From an uncultured Candidatus Melainabacteria bacterium (GTDB lineage: Bacteria; Cyanobacteriota; Vampirovibrionia; Gastranaerophilales; Gastranaerophilaceae), in the NCBI GenBank assembly GCA_934757245.1, contig CAKVLH010000007.1, forward strand, positions 1 through 64,000: a stretch of DNA of 64,000 nucleotides, written 5' to 3'. The position numbers and the translations under genes are program-made. The notes below the pieces were generated by a model. The model had not been told where the DNA came from, ran no database searches, and saw only the letters and a list, made by a program, of their open reading frames with translations. Shown here piece by piece: positions 45,039 through 52,926 of this stretch (position 1 is the first letter of the stretch; each line of letters begins with the position of its first letter).

Positions 45039-45635
45039 ATGGGATATTTAGCAAATTTTATGGTATACACGCTTGCAATGGTCGGGGTAATCGTTGTTGC
45101 TCTTTTGATATTCAAGAGTGCGACTTCCGGCGGAATTACAGGCGGAAAATCTAAATACTTAAAAATAATTGACACATTAAATCTTGCGCCAAGAAAAACA
45201 CTTTACATTGTATCAACAGGTAGAGAAAAATTCTTGATTGCAGGTGATGTTGATAAAACGAGTCTGATTTCTAAATTGGAAACCGCGGAAGATTGTGGCG
45301 TAGATGTTAGCAAGGACTGTAAGAATGAAGGTCTTTCAGATTTGTTATTTACAAGCAAACACCTCACCCCAACCCTCTCCTCTAAGGAGAGGGAGTTCCC
45401 TGATTTAGCAAATCTTGTGCAAGTTCCCTCTCCTCGGGGGAGGGTTAGGGAGGGGGCTAACCCAGTAGGGGCAAATCCTAATTCAGCCCCAATGACATTC
45501 CAAGAAACAATGTCAAAACTTCCAAAACCAAGTTTCATGGATAAATCAGATATTGGAATTAAATCAAGTATGCTGAACTCGAAAAATACAGGCGGAAAGT
45601 CTGTTTTGAGAAATTTGGCTGAAAGGATGAGATAA
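45039..45635 (+). CDS. FliO-like export protein with in-frame repeat insertion
   Basis: A bitopic membrane protein that helps FliP assemble. One N-terminal helix (about 7-28) and a small domain, LKIIDTLNLAPRKTLYIV with GREKFLIAG, typical of FliO. From about residue 108 to 144 the sequence (SKHLTPTLSSKERE... to ...GRVREGANPVG) is encoded by a GC-rich palindromic element and has no counterpart in the family. The C-terminal tail ends SVLRNLAERMR. Placement before fliP supports the identity. Confidence 0.78.
   Translation: MGYLANFMVYTLAMVGVIVVALLIFKSATSGGITGGKSKYLKIIDTLNLAPRKTLYIVSTGREKFLIAGDVDKTSLISKLETAEDCGVDVSKDCKNEGLSDLLFTSKHLTPTLSSKEREFPDLANLVQVPSPRGRVREGANPVGANPNSAPMTFQETMSKLPKPSFMDKSDIGIKSSMLNSKNTGGKSVLRNLAERMR
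45360..45471 (+). repeat. GC-rich palindromic element inserted in the fliO-like gene
   Basis: Two inverted halves: CACCCCAACCCTCTCC with GGAGAGGG, and CCCTCTCCTCGGGGGAGGG with TTAGGGAGGGGGCTAAC. All codons stay open, so the gene is not disrupted. The flanking genes lack such GC content. Confidence 0.75.
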
Positions 45636-45636
45636 A

Positions 45637-45779
45637 AGAAAGGGAATAAGGTAATAGGGTAATAAGGGAATAAGAGATTTTAGAAATATCTTTAATTAAA
45701 TGCGTTAAATTAACGTAATATATGAATAGAAAATTTAAAACCACTTATTCCCTCATTACCTTATTACCCTATTCCCCTC
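45637..45779. repeat. Octamer-built inverted repeat (copy 4)
   Basis: Arms of GGGAATAA/GGTAATAG units around the same TGCGTTAAATTAACGTAATA loop as copy 3. Spans the whole gap between the FliO-like and fliP genes. Confidence 0.8.
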
Positions 45780-45797
45780 AAAGATAAGGAAATAAAA

Positions 45798-46436
45798 ATG
45801 GACTCAGTAATAAAAGATATGAACCCGGTTTTACAAATGCTTACGGTAATGTCGTTATTTTCACTTTTACCGTTTGTATTTTGTTGTATGACCTGTTTTT
45901 TAAGATTTACAATTGTATTTTCACTTTTAAAAACAGCAATGGGTGTTCAAGTACCGCCTGCAATCGTTACGATTGGGTTGTGTATGATTTTGACATTTTA
46001 CACAATGGGCGGAGTTTTTCAACAAATGTACGAGAGAGGTTCTATTCCTTACCAAAAAACAGGAAACTTAATTGCGACAATTGATGAAGGCTCGAAACCT
46101 TTAAAAGAATTTATGATGAAACAAACAAGAGAAAACGATTTGGCGTTTTTTGTAGAACTTAAACACAAAACACCGCCAAAATCTCCTGAAGATATTACGA
46201 TTTGGGAAGTTGCACCGGCTTATATTTTGAGCGAATTAAAAACTGCGTTTGAAATAGGCTTCATTGTATTTGTTCCGTTTATCGTACTAGACCTTGTTGT
46301 TGCGAACATACTTCTTGCACTAGGTATGTTCATGTTATCACCTACAATTATTTCTCTACCGTTCAAATTGCTTATCTTTATTGCAGTTGACGGCTGGGCG
46401 TTGATTGTACAAGGGTTGGTGCAAAGTTATAACTAA
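45798..46436 (+). CDS. fliP: Flagellar/type III export gate protein FliP
   Basis: Core of the FliPQR export gate in the inner membrane. Hydrophobic segments at about 14-45, 55-72 and 150-200, with FLRFTIVFSLLKTAMGVQVPP and the terminal VDGWALIVQGL typical of FliP/SctR. At 212 residues it is about the mature length, without the long signal peptide seen in some FliP. The gap before it is filled by an octamer element. No plain Shine-Dalgarno is seen beyond AAGGAA. Confidence 0.93.
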   Translation: MDSVIKDMNPVLQMLTVMSLFSLLPFVFCCMTCFLRFTIVFSLLKTAMGVQVPPAIVTIGLCMILTFYTMGGVFQQMYERGSIPYQKTGNLIATIDEGSKPLKEFMMKQTRENDLAFFVELKHKTPPKSPEDITIWEVAPAYILSELKTAFEIGFIVFVPFIVLDLVVANILLALGMFMLSPTIISLPFKLLIFIAVDGWALIVQGLVQSYN

Positions 46437-46439
46437 ATC

Positions 46440-46571
46440 AAAAGTCAATAAGTGAATGAGTGAATAGGTGAATAAGTTCGTATAAAATATATTCAATGTT
46501 TAACTCAGTTCAATATTGGAAATAACTTAAAAGAACTTATTCACTCATTCACTTATTGACCTATTCACTTA
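46440..46571. repeat. Octamer-built inverted repeat, GTGAATGA type (copy 5)
   Basis: Left arm GTCAATAAGTGAATGAGTGA, right arm the imperfect complement near 46543-46571. The loop carries CAATGTTTAACTCAGTTCAA. Occupies the fliP-fliQ gap. Confidence 0.78.
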
Positions 46572-46586
46572 AAAGAGGTAATTAAA

Positions 46587-47075
46587 ATGGAAATGCTAAC
46601 TGAATATCTTGCAAAAGGCTTTATGGTAATGCTTTCGATATCTATGCCTTGCGTACTGACTGCAGCCGCAATTGGTTTAGTTGTTGGTATTATTCAGGCG
46701 GTTACTCAGGTGCAAGAACAAACAATTGCCGCTGCTCCAAAAATCTTTGCTGTATTTTTGGTTATCGTAATAGGCGGTATGGGATTTATTAAACTGCTTA
46801 CAAACTTCTTTACAGAAGGCATGTCATTAGCGTTTAACTCCGTTCCGAAAAACGATGCATTTGTACTTCCTGCGGATTATTATAAGTACACAACTCCTTT
46901 TGAAGGTGAGATGAAGGATTCTTTTAAAAACGCACCAACGGTTAAAGAAGTTATGAAAAATCCGGGCAAAGTTCCTTATATAGATAAAGCGCAAAAGATT
47001 AAATATGACACTGCGCCAAAAGCACCTATGCCAAAGGGAAATTTTGTTGAGATTAATAAGATGTTGGGAAGGTAG
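46587..47075 (+). CDS. fliQ: FliQ-like export gate protein with C-terminal extension
   Basis: Residues 1-85 are FliQ/SctS: two membrane helices with AAAIGLVVGIIQAVTQVQEQTI between and inside them. A tail of about 75 residues follows, hydrophilic and rich in Lys and Pro (APKAPMPKGNF), whereas ordinary FliQ ends near residue 90. The tail would lie on the cytoplasmic or ring side of the gate and may replace a missing contact. GAGG precedes ATG 46587. Confidence 0.88.
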   Translation: MEMLTEYLAKGFMVMLSISMPCVLTAAAIGLVVGIIQAVTQVQEQTIAAAPKIFAVFLVIVIGGMGFIKLLTNFFTEGMSLAFNSVPKNDAFVLPADYYKYTTPFEGEMKDSFKNAPTVKEVMKNPGKVPYIDKAQKIKYDTAPKAPMPKGNFVEINKMLGR

Positions 47076-47385
47076 ATGGAGTTGAAAGTTGATAGTTGAA
47101 AGTGGAAAGTTGTTTAATTCGCTTCGCTCATAAATATTGTATAGTAGTAGGTCAGGCAATGCCTGACAAAAACAAAAGAGGAACAACCCTCACCCGAATT
47201 TCTAAGTTTCGCACAGCTCAACTTGAAATTCTACCCTCTCCCTATGAGAGGGAATAGTTAAAATTTGATAATTGAATACAAGAAACAATTTAAAACGAAT
47301 TTATTCACTAAAAAGAGGGATAAACCCCTCACCCCTACCCCCTCTCCCACAAGGGGCGAGGGGAACAGGATAAAAAGGAAACAAA
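47076..47385. repeat. Intergenic repeat mosaic between fliQ and the next gene
   Basis: One heptamer arm (AGTTGAA/AGTGGAA units, 47080-47112), a GTAGG hairpin (47147-47168), and GC-rich palindromic pieces: CCCTCACCCG with CCCTCTCCCTATGAGAGGG (47188-47254) and CCCCTCACCCCTACCCCCTC with AAGGGGCGAGGGG (47325-47363). No gene found. Confidence 0.65.
47147..47168 (+). repeat. GTAGG hairpin (REP-like), copy h
   Basis: GTAGG then TCAGGCAATGCCTGA. Same stem as copy e. Confidence 0.6.
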
Positions 47386-47769
47386 TTGAAAAAATTACTT
47401 ACATCATTAATATTTATATTAAGCGCAAGCTACGCTTGCGCCTACGAAACTTGCCTTATTACAGCAGACGGCAAGTTGACTGATATAAGTATCGAAAACA
47501 ACGATATTATTGATGTATGTCCGATTTTTACAATAATGAACGAAAAAAACACCCTTCTTGTACGTCCGCTCAAAGAAGGCGAAACAAGGTTTTGCGTGCT
47601 AAAAAACAACAAAGATAAAATCATGTTTACTGTCAAGGTCGAAGCAGATAAAACAACAATAGATGACGTCGACGGTTTTGACATTCTTGGAATTGACGAA
47701 CCGCCGGAAGAGTATGAGTATGAGCTGGATGAACCGGTTTTGCGAATGGAAGGAAAAATAAGTGAATAG
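47386..47769 (+). CDS. Small exported protein, unknown, within the export locus
   Basis: 127 residues from a TTG start behind AAAAAGGAA. A signal peptide (KKLLTSLIFILSASYACAYE) probably sends it to the periplasm. Two further cysteines (ETC, DVC) could form a disulfide. The remainder is predicted beta strands with an acidic C-terminus (DEPPEEYEYELDEP). I do not recognise it. Its place between fliQ and fliR suggests a link with the apparatus, which is inference. Confidence 0.65.
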   Translation: MKKLLTSLIFILSASYACAYETCLITADGKLTDISIENNDIIDVCPIFTIMNEKNTLLVRPLKEGETRFCVLKNNKDKIMFTVKVEADKTTIDDVDGFDILGIDEPPEEYEYELDEPVLRMEGKISE

Positions 47770-47773
47770 AGCG

Positions 47774-47931
47774 GAAATTAGTTGACAGTTGAAAGTGGAA
47801 AGTTGAAAGTTGTTTATATGGTGCAAAAAATTGCACCCTACAATTTTTAAATTAAATACGTTCAATATTGAACAGATTATATTTTAAATATTTTTTACAA
47901 CAACTTTCCACTTTCAACTGTCAACTCAAAA
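47774..47931. repeat. Heptamer-built inverted repeat (copy 6)
   Basis: Left arm of AGTTGAA/AGTGGAA units (about 47780-47814), right arm CAACTTTCCACTTTCAACTG (from about 47902). The loop contains GGTGCAAAAAATTGCACC followed by CTAC, and ATACGTTCAATATTGAACAG. Same architecture as the octamer elements with a 7-base period. Confidence 0.78.
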
Positions 47932-47956
47932 ACTTCCCCTATTCCCTTAAATAAAA

Positions 47957-48736
47957 ATGGATAACTTTATACAACAAATCTCAATTTTATTTCCACAATT
48001 TGACCACTGGTTTTCAGCGGGCATAATCGTTTTTGCGCGTTTGTTGGGATTTGTGCGTTTTGCTCCGATTTTTAACCGTAAAGAAATAGCAGGACTTGTT
48101 AAATTAGCGTTTGTGTTTATTCTTACTGTTATGATTACTCCTATTCTTAAACCAGCGACGCCACCGGCGGATATTTCACCGCTTTTACTTTTACTTTTGA
48201 ACTTCGCAGTTGGTGCGATTATTGGTTATATCGCACAACTTTTGATTTTAGCGATTGAAGCTGGTGGTGATATGATTAACACTCAAATGGGTTTATCATC
48301 AGCAATGGTAATGGATCCGACTACAAACAGCCAAACATCGATTTTGAGCCGTATTATTACACTTATGGGAATCCTTATTTTTATTGAACTTGGTGGATTT
48401 TATTGGTTGATTAACGCTCTTATGCGTAGTTTTGAAATTTTCCCAATCTACGCTGTTGCAATTCCTCTTGAAAAAATTATCAATATGGACCACTTGATAA
48501 CAACTACTTCAAATGTACTTTATATGGGCTTGCAAATAGCTTCTCCGGTGCTTTTAGCAACATTAGGGCAAGATATTATTCTTGGTGTAATTTCTAAAAC
48601 CGCGCCACAGGTAAACGTTTTCCAATTAAGCTTCTTATTTAAACCTGTATTCGGCGCTGCAATTATGATTTGGATTTTGCCAATGCTTATCAATGTTATT
48701 TCAGAATTCTTCTTATCTTTTGCTACAATTTATTAA
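47957..48736 (+). CDS. fliR: Flagellar/type III export gate protein FliR
   Basis: 259 residues with about six membrane segments. FARLLGFVRFAPIFNRKEI, LAIEAGGDMINTQMGLS and DIILGVISKTAPQVNVFQL are hallmark FliR/SctT stretches. It completes the FliP-Q-R gate. FlhA and FlhB are not in the window. The gap before it is a heptamer element and no clear ribosome-binding site is seen. Confidence 0.94.
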   Translation: MDNFIQQISILFPQFDHWFSAGIIVFARLLGFVRFAPIFNRKEIAGLVKLAFVFILTVMITPILKPATPPADISPLLLLLLNFAVGAIIGYIAQLLILAIEAGGDMINTQMGLSSAMVMDPTTNSQTSILSRIITLMGILIFIELGGFYWLINALMRSFEIFPIYAVAIPLEKIINMDHLITTTSNVLYMGLQIASPVLLATLGQDIILGVISKTAPQVNVFQLSFLFKPVFGAAIMIWILPMLINVISEFFLSFATIY

Positions 48737-48800
48737 TTCTAAAGCGTTTTTATTTAGGCATGTTTTTGGTATTATTCAAGCACGTATAAAGGAATATAAA

Positions 48801-50165
48801 ATGAATAATTATTATGAATTAAGAATATCTATTAATCCGGAAATCGAAGAAATCGTTTCTGATATTTGTTTTTCAAATTTTGATTGTGAAGGCGTTGTAC
48901 TTGCAGAAGAAACTTATAAAGACCTTGTTATGACAGCGACAACAAAAGGAACTTTGCGAGTATTTTTGACGGATTTAAATTGCAATCCGATAGAATTATT
49001 AAAAACAGAGCGCGAACTATTGAAAGAACGTGGTTTTTCAGATGAAGAATTAGGAAGTTGGGAAGTTGAACTTGATGAAAAAGAAAATCAAGATTGGTCT
49101 AAAAAATGGAAGGAAAAATGGACTGTAACTCACGTTACCGATAGAATTGCGGTTGTTCCAAGCTGGTTGAACTATGAGCCAAAAGAAGGTGAAATCACAA
49201 TTACCCTAGACCCGGGTTGTGCATTTGGAACTGGAACTCACCAGACAACACAACTTTGTATGAAAGCTATCGAAAAATATCTAAAAAAAGGTGATACAGT
49301 TGCCGATATAGGTACAGGTTCAGGGATTTTATCAATTTGCGCAATGAAATTTGGCGCAAAATCTGCTTACGGTTGCGATATTGATGATACAGTAATTGAT
49401 GTTTGTAAAGAAAATGCAAGAATTAACGGAATTGAAGTTGGCGAAGTATACCCTCCCCTTGAGGGAGGGTCGAAATCTCCGATTTCGGGGTGGGGTGAAT
49501 CTCAAGCAATTCACAAATATCCACAATCACATATAGAATTAGCAAAAGACTTACGAAATAATCCAACAGAAGCTGAAAATATACTATGGCAATATTTGAG
49601 AAAGAGCAATCTTGGTGGCGTTAAATTCAGACGTCAACAACCAATTGGAGATTACATTGTTGACTTTATGTCAGCACAAAATAAAATTATCATTGAGCTT
49701 GATGGCGGGCAACATAATCAGCCTGAAGAAATTGAATATGACAGACAACGTGATGATTATTTAGTAAAACAAGGATTTAGAGTTATAAGAATCTGGAATA
49801 AAGATATTTTTAATAATATTAATGGCGTTTTAGACTACATTTTAAATGTAATTAATGACCCCACCCCGAAATCAAAGATTTCGACCCTCCCTCAAGGGGA
49901 GGGTAACCCCGTAGTATTTGAACTCAATACTGCGGATAAAATTACTCAAAAATTTGATTTCGTGTGTGCGAATATTCTTCACAATGTTCTTGCCGAAATT
50001 ATGGGCGACTTAAAAAAAATTATGAAAGATGATGCCAAAATGTCATTGAGTGGAATTCTGGATGAGAAAAAGCCTGTTGTATTAGAAGCAATTGAACGCG
50101 AAGGCTTGAAAATTATTGACACAATTTCACAAGACCAATGGATTAGCTTTGTTGTAACAAAATAG
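48801..50165 (+). CDS. prmA: Ribosomal protein L11 methyltransferase interrupted in frame by a DUF559 domain
   Basis: SAM-dependent trimethylation of L11. The N-terminal substrate domain, SAM motif I (VADIGTGSGILSI), CDIDDTVIDV and the late VCANILHNVLAEI plus SGILDEKK are all PrmA. Residues 217-370 are foreign: a DUF559 nuclease domain between repeat-encoded linkers. Without them the protein would be 300 residues, the normal length, joining NGIEVGEV to VFELNTADK. The insertion falls in a loop between Rossmann strands, so folding might survive. ATG 48801 follows AAAGGAA. Confidence 0.92.
   Translation: MNNYYELRISINPEIEEIVSDICFSNFDCEGVVLAEETYKDLVMTATTKGTLRVFLTDLNCNPIELLKTERELLKERGFSDEELGSWEVELDEKENQDWSKKWKEKWTVTHVTDRIAVVPSWLNYEPKEGEITITLDPGCAFGTGTHQTTQLCMKAIEKYLKKGDTVADIGTGSGILSICAMKFGAKSAYGCDIDDTVIDVCKENARINGIEVGEVYPPLEGGSKSPISGWGESQAIHKYPQSHIELAKDLRNNPTEAENILWQYLRKSNLGGVKFRRQQPIGDYIVDFMSAQNKIIIELDGGQHNQPEEIEYDRQRDDYLVKQGFRVIRIWNKDIFNNINGVLDYILNVINDPTPKSKISTLPQGEGNPVVFELNTADKITQKFDFVCANILHNVLAEIMGDLKKIMKDDAKMSLSGILDEKKPVVLEAIEREGLKIIDTISQDQWISFVVTK
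49449..49910 (+). mobile_element. DUF559 nuclease element with 48-bp inverted repeats inside prmA
   Basis: Ends 49449-49496 and 49858-49905 are inverted copies differing at two or three bases. Each contains two small hairpins (CCCTCCCCTTGAGGGAGGG, then CGAAATC/GATTTCG). GTA occurs at both borders (49446-49448, 49911-49913), a possible 3-bp duplication. The 462 bases are exactly 154 codons, with no stop. The interior encodes DUF559, an endonuclease fold with D288, E299, D301 and H305 (prmA numbering). It has no start codon of its own before the domain. Confidence 0.85.
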
Positions 50166-50232
50166 CGTTTAATTAAGGATGAAAATTGCCAAATTCAAAT
50201 ATGTACGAATTTTTGGAATTCTCATTGGTATT

Positions 50233-50373
50233 TTATCTTAAGCCTTTTTCCGGGTGTGCAGAATTTGATTTTACAATCTCGTAATATTCGTTTTTATCAA
50301 TATTAACTCCCATATTCTTGGTGTCGATTGTAAATTTCTTTTTCTTTTTGGGTTTATATGGATTAACGAACAA
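50233..50373 (-). CDS. Possible 46-residue basic protein overlapping panD
   Basis: A TTG start inside the last codons of panD, with GGAAGG upstream. The product has a Lys-rich start (PYKPKKKKK), then [20 protein letters not shown]. Codon-like composition and coupling to panD argue for translation. No family recognised and the evidence is modest. Confidence 0.4.
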   Translation of the reverse strand: MFVNPYKPKKKKKFTIDTKNMGVNIDKNEYYEIVKSNSAHPEKGLR

Positions 50374-50713
50374 TTACATTTCCTTCCCCGACTTGAACGA
50401 TTGTTGGTTTGTGAGTTTTGATTTCTTCAGGAGTTAAGTCTGCGTAAGTTACAATAATAATCTTATCTCCCGGTTGTGCTTTTCTTGCAGCTGCTCCATT
50501 TAAGCAGAAGCATTTTGAACCACGTTTACCTTTTATTACGTAAGTCTGAAATCTCTCGCCATTATTGATGTTCAAAATTTCAACTTTTTCCCATTCCATA
50601 ATTCCAGATAATTCTAAAAATTCTTCGTCTATAGTAATTGAGCCAACGTAATTTAGATTAGCATCTGTAACCGTTGCTCTGTGTATTTTTGAGTTTAAAA
50701 ATTGTCTTAACAT
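50363..50713 (-). CDS. panD: Aspartate 1-decarboxylase
   Basis: Makes beta-alanine for pantothenate and CoA. A pyruvoyl enzyme that cleaves itself at YVGS, between Gly24 and Ser25. [17 protein letters not shown] is the conserved C-terminal part. It has 116 residues, as expected for a proenzyme. It lies just past the PHP gene on the same strand. panB and panC are not nearby. Confidence 0.96.
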   Translation of the reverse strand: MLRQFLNSKIHRATVTDANLNYVGSITIDEEFLELSGIMEWEKVEILNINNGERFQTYVIKGKRGSKCFCLNGAAARKAQPGDKIIIVTYADLTPEEIKTHKPTIVQVGEGNVIVR

Positions 50714-50748
50714 ATCTACCTCGCACTAAACATGTTAACACGAACATG

Positions 50749-51594
50749 CTAGTTGTTCTTTAATTTATCTAAAATCGTTAATTTTGATGAATCTATTTCA
50801 ATATCTTGCGTATTTAAGCGTCCTAGCGGAATGTTTTTGTTGCTCCCGTGGTAATCACTTCCACCTGTTATAAATAAATTGTTTTGGCGTGCGCAATCGG
50901 TTAAAAACGCGATTTCATCCATATTGTAGCGTGAATAATAACATTCTAAGCCTTGAATTCCAAACTTTTTCATATCTTCAAGTTTTGGCAAAAATTCTTC
51001 TGGACTTAAATGTCTTTCGCCTTCTCCACCAATCGGATGCGCCCAAACAACAATTCCACCTGCGGATTTAATTGCTTCAATCGCTTCTTTACCGTCAAAA
51101 CGTGTATTTCCGGTCTTGATTTCATCCAAGTATTTTTTCATAGCAGAAACATTGTCCGGCGCAAGTCCGCGATTTACAAGAATATTCGCCAAATGAGTTT
51201 TTACAACACTCTTTCTTGAATAAAGCCAATTAAGCTCGTTTTGCGTTAATTCAATACCGAAAATGTTTTTTAAATAATTGATTCGAGTTTCAAGCTTTTG
51301 ACGTCTCAAAACTTTGCCTTTAGCGATTAAATCAGTCAATTTAGGATTGTTAATATCAATTCCATAACCCAAAATATGACATTTGATTTTGTCGCATAAA
51401 CAAGTAAGTTCTACGCCTTTTATAAAACGAACTTTTGCTGGAGCAAGTGTCTCCATTTCTTTACAGCCTTCAATCGTATCGTGATCTGTAAGTGCAAAAA
51501 TATTAAGTCCGCTAAGTTTTATATTATTGGCTAATTCTGCGACATTGTCGCTTCCATCGGAATTATTGCTGTGTACATGTAAATCGGCTTTCAT
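50749..51594 (-). CDS. PHP-domain phosphoesterase (RNase AM/YciV-like)
   Basis: Metal-dependent phosphoesterase of the PHP family. The metal-binding motifs are DLHVHSNNSDG, LTDHDT, VWAHPIGG and GGSDYHG. Relatives hydrolyse nucleotide 3',5'-bisphosphates or short RNA 5' ends. At 281 residues it has the normal length. It starts 12 bases after the PLP-enzyme stop, so the two are co-transcribed, and panD follows. Confidence 0.9.
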   Translation of the reverse strand: MKADLHVHSNNSDGSDNVAELANNIKLSGLNIFALTDHDTIEGCKEMETLAPAKVRFIKGVELTCLCDKIKCHILGYGIDINNPKLTDLIAKGKVLRRQKLETRINYLKNIFGIELTQNELNWLYSRKSVVKTHLANILVNRGLAPDNVSAMKKYLDEIKTGNTRFDGKEAIEAIKSAGGIVVWAHPIGGEGERHLSPEEFLPKLEDMKKFGIQGLECYYSRYNMDEIAFLTDCARQNNLFITGGSDYHGSNKNIPLGRLNTQDIEIDSSKLTILDKLKNN

Positions 51595-51605
51595 TATTAC
51601 ACTTT

Positions 51606-52829
51606 CTATAGCTTTTTAACTATTTCTTCCAAACAGATTTTCACGTGAGCATAATTCAAACCACCTTGCATATAAGCTACATAAGGTGCGCGCATCGGGC
51701 CGTCAGCAGAAAGTTCAATCGTAGAACCTTCAATAAACGTACCACCGGCCATAATAACTTTGTCTTCATACCCCGGAATGTACTCAGGGATTGGAGTTAC
51801 GTAACCGTTAACAGGTGAAAGTGATTGAATGGTTCTGCAAAATTCTTCCAATGGTTCTGGAGCGCCAAAGATAATATTTTGAATAATATCTGTTCGCTTT
51901 TCGTAATACTTAGGACTTGAATCAAAACCGATATCTTCAAAAACTTTTGCGGCAAGAATTGCGCCTTTGATTGCTTCTGAAACGATTGATGGTGCCATAA
52001 ACAGACCTTGGAAAATTAATCTGTGCTGGTTAAACATTGCACCGCCCTCTGCGCCAATCCCCGGAGCTGTCAGCCTATTTGCGGAACGGTCAACCAGAAG
52101 TTCTTTCCCTGCGATGTATCCGCCTGCTTCAACAATTCCACCTCCTGCATTTTTTATTAGAGAGCCTGCCATAAGGTCCGCTCCGACTTCTAGAGGTTCT
52201 TTTGTATCCGCGAATTCACCGTAGCAGTTGTCTACAAAACAAATGCAATTTGGATTTTTTCCTTTTACAATTTTGCAGATTTTTTCAATTGTTTCCATAG
52301 AAAGTGATTTTCTTGTTGAGTATCCTTTAGAACGTTGAATTAAAACCATTGTGGTCGTATCATCAATCATTGCTTCAAGTTTTTCAAAATCAATTTCCAT
52401 ACCGTTGATTAATGGAACTTCGTCATACAAAACGCCGTTGCCGATAAGTGAAGAACGCTTTGTTTCCTCGTCGCCTGCAGTTCCGATAACTTCTTGCATA
52501 GTGTCATAAGGTGTTCCTGCAACAGAAATTAGCTTATCGCCTGCTCTTAAATTGCCAAAAAGCGCGCATGCAAGAGTGTGTGTGCCTGACGCAAAGTGTA
52601 TTCTAACAAGAGCTTTTTCTGCGCAAAAAACTTGTGCAAATACTTTATCTAAGACTTCTCTACCCAAATCGTCGTGTCCGTAACCTGAAACTGTGTAAAA
52701 ATGTTCAGGTGCAACTTTGTTGTCAAAGAAAGCTTTTAGGACTTTGCGTTGGTTAAAGTCGCGAATATCGTTTACTCTTTCAAATTCTTTTTCTAATAGT
52801 TTTTCAGCTTGTTTAAAATCATAATTCAT
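51606..52829 (-). CDS. PLP-dependent enzyme of the Alr (aluminium resistance)/methionine gamma-lyase-like family
   Basis: Fold type I PLP enzyme. RIHFASGTHTLACALFGNL binds the cofactor phosphate, CFVDNCYGEFAD is the Asp strand and GSLIKNAGGGI contains the Schiff-base Lys. The C-terminal MAGGTFIEGSTIELSADGP is diagnostic of this family, annotated as methionine gamma-lyase-like. It has 407 residues from ATG 52829. The physiological substrate is not established. Divergent from the PPTase gene, with a gap of under 100 bases. Confidence 0.9.
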   Translation of the reverse strand: MNYDFKQAEKLLEKEFERVNDIRDFNQRKVLKAFFDNKVAPEHFYTVSGYGHDDLGREVLDKVFAQVFCAEKALVRIHFASGTHTLACALFGNLRAGDKLISVAGTPYDTMQEVIGTAGDEETKRSSLIGNGVLYDEVPLINGMEIDFEKLEAMIDDTTTMVLIQRSKGYSTRKSLSMETIEKICKIVKGKNPNCICFVDNCYGEFADTKEPLEVGADLMAGSLIKNAGGGIVEAGGYIAGKELLVDRSANRLTAPGIGAEGGAMFNQHRLIFQGLFMAPSIVSEAIKGAILAAKVFEDIGFDSSPKYYEKRTDIIQNIIFGAPEPLEEFCRTIQSLSPVNGYVTPIPEYIPGYEDKVIMAGGTFIEGSTIELSADGPMRAPYVAYMQGGLNYAHVKICLEEIVKKL

Positions 52830-52891
52830 AATACCAAAATCATATTGCAAGCATAGCTTGCCGTCAATCTTTAAAGAAATTGCTGTAAAAA

Positions 52892-52920
52892 TTGCGCCTA
52901 ACATTATTTTTATCTATAAT
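52892..52920 (+). promoter_or_regulatory. Promoter giving a leaderless PPTase mRNA
   Basis: TTGCGC (52892-52897), 17 bases, TATAAT (52915-52920), then six bases to ATG 52927. Same layout as at 35335-35371. Confidence 0.7.
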
Positions 52921-52926
52921 GAACTT

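Noticed and set aside
45203-45538. 111-codon minus-strand ORF across the fliO insertion
   Set aside because: It is the shadow of the plus-strand gene and its palindromic insert, with no ribosome-binding site.
49449-49910. Intein in PrmA
   Set aside because: The insert begins with Tyr and ends Asn-Pro, lacking the Cys/Ser start and His-Asn plus Cys/Ser/Thr end needed for splicing. No Hint-domain blocks are visible.
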